This document shows, piece by piece, positions 63,114-64,000 of a stretch of DNA of 64,000 nucleotides. This DNA is from Marinomonas maritima. Its GTDB lineage: Bacteria; Pseudomonadota; Gammaproteobacteria; Pseudomonadales; Marinomonadaceae. Each line of letters begins with the position of its first letter. Within the stretch, counting starts at the first letter, position 1. The position numbers and the translations under genes were made by a program. The notes beneath the pieces were generated by a model. That model saw only the letters and a list, made by a program, of their open reading frames with translations. It made no database searches and was not told where the DNA came from. The stretch is from assembly GCF_024435075.2 (NCBI RefSeq), contig NZ_JAMZEG020000003.1:310001-374000 (forward strand). The letters are read 5' to 3'.

Positions 63114-64000
63114 ATGACAGAGAATAATAAACAAGAGCGACATTCAGACGATGCTATCGAAGCAACTTCTACTGCAACTAATCATGCAGAAAGCCACCCC
63201 GATCAATCTAAAAAACAGCCTACCCAGACGACACCACCAACAACAAAACTGTTTGCCTCTGTTTCATTTGGGCTTTCTGCCATTGCCATCGCAACAAGTG
63301 GCTGGCTTTATTTCCAAAGTACACAAAGCACAGTGAACCAAGATATTAAACAAGTCGCTGTTCAACAAGCGAATATTGACAGAAAAATTAACGTTAGCAT
63401 GCTAAACCAATCTCAGCTCAACCAGCTGATTGAGCAAGTTAAACAGTCAGAACAAACCATTCAAACGCAAAAAGATCAGCTTCTCGCACATCAATCCCAA
63501 CAAAGTGAAAAATTGTTATCGTTTGAATCAAAACTTAATCGACTCAGCAGTACCACCAAAGAAGATTGGAAGCTTGCTGAAGCGGAGTACCTCATTCGCC
63601 TTGCTAATCAGCGCTTATTGCTTGAATCTGACAACATCGGTGCTGCTACGCTTCTTAGTAACGCTGATGACATCCTGAACGAATTAGAAGATCCCATCGT
63701 GTTTACGACACGTAAAGCGCTTGCCAAAGACATTCAAGCGCTAAAGTCCATTAGCCCATTTGATCTAGAAGGCGCTTACCTAAAATTAAACGCTTTATAC
63801 GATAGTGTGCAAACCCTCCCACAAAGGGAGCCATCAAAAGAATGGCAAGCCAACACGACAGCAAAACCAACAATTAGCACAACAAATCAGCTGACATCAG
63901 CATTAGAGAGTTTCTGGCAATCACTTAGATCTTTGGTTGTGATCAACTACAACCACAAACCGATCAAAGCCTTGTTACCTCCAGCAGAATACCAAGAACT
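63114..64000 (+). CDS. hemX: HemX-like membrane protein, 5' part only
   Basis: The gene starts with ATG two bases after hemD (AGGA upstream) and runs off the window end after about 295 codons. A polar Gln/Thr/Pro-rich cytosolic segment (about 1-43) is followed by one transmembrane helix (about 45-66). A long coiled-coil periplasmic part comes next, then the domain WKLAEAEYLIRLANQRLLLESD typical of HemX. Once called a methyltransferase, HemX lacks the methyltransferase domain; its role in heme synthesis is unsettled. Confidence 0.9.
   Translation, partial: MTENNKQERHSDDAIEATSTATNHAESHPDQSKKQPTQTTPPTTKLFASVSFGLSAIAIATSGWLYFQSTQSTVNQDIKQVAVQQANIDRKINVSMLNQSQLNQLIEQVKQSEQTIQTQKDQLLAHQSQQSEKLLSFESKLNRLSSTTKEDWKLAEAEYLIRLANQRLLLESDNIGAATLLSNADDILNELEDPIVFTTRKALAKDIQALKSISPFDLEGAYLKLNALYDSVQTLPQREPSKEWQANTTAKPTISTTNQLTSALESFWQSLRSLVVINYNHKPIKALLPPAEYQE

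Noticed and set aside
1..64000. CRISPR array, prophage, integron or defence system
   Set aside because: No direct-repeat array, phage structural genes, integrase, toxin-antitoxin pair or restriction genes were seen; the only mobile DNA recognised is the IS4 remnant.

Overview
The window looks like a stretch of core chromosome from a marine gammaproteobacterium of the Oceanospirillales type, plausibly Marinomonas. Gene orders match the Pseudomonas/Oceanospirillales pattern: lptD-surA-pdxA-rsmA-apaG-apaH-glpE-cca, rpsU-yqeY-dnaG-rpoD, and tRNA-Leu-rimP-nusA-infB-rbfA-truB-rpsO-pnp. Base composition is moderately AT-rich and even, and most of the sequence is conserved housekeeping genes. The species is inferred from gene order and protein character only.

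Layout. 1-3.8 kb: the tail of an MscS-type channel gene, then rpe-gph, a DUF3530 protein and djlA. 3.8-11.8 kb: the outer-membrane biogenesis, pyridoxine and rRNA-methylation operon, lptD to cca. 11.8-20.1 kb: folB and tsaD, divergent from the macromolecular-synthesis operon rpsU-yqeY-dnaG-rpoD, then a PhoH-family gene. 20.2-23.4 kb: the Entner-Doudoroff set glk-zwf-eda, preceded by a clear HexR-like operator. 23.4-27.2 kb: a GGDEF protein, an unknown small protein, a DUF3080 lipoprotein head-to-head with a thioesterase, and an LPP20-type lipoprotein. 27.4-42.5 kb: a long leftward run from rlmE-ftsH-folP-glmM-tpiA-secG-tRNA-Leu through rimP-nusA-infB-rbfA-truB-rpsO-pnp, with leader terminators before rimP and a long hairpin before pnp. 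42.5-46 kb: yhbY, an unknown protein, erpA and prfC.

46.4-54.6 kb is the most accessory-looking part. A DctB/NtrB-like histidine kinase and a sigma-54-dependent response regulator lie directly upstream of a PhnD-PhnC-PhnE-PhnE phosphonate-type ABC importer. Between regulator and importer are a good -24/-12 promoter and, beside it, a 38-bp near-perfect palindrome. This suggests that the importer is controlled by its own two-component/sigma-54 switch. A decayed IS4-family element with intact ends and an 11-bp target duplication sits just after the importer, inside what was probably the shared terminator of phnE and trxA.

54.6-64 kb: trxA, then lptM-lysA-dapF-yigA-yigB (including a 39-residue LptM lipoprotein), an unknown TonB-like envelope protein, argH, and the divergent hemC-hemD-hemX heme operon, which runs off the window end.

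Several genes use non-ATG starts that the ribosome binding site supports: rimP, ftsH and lysA (TTG); pnp, rlmE, yigB, dapF, hemC and hemD (GTG).
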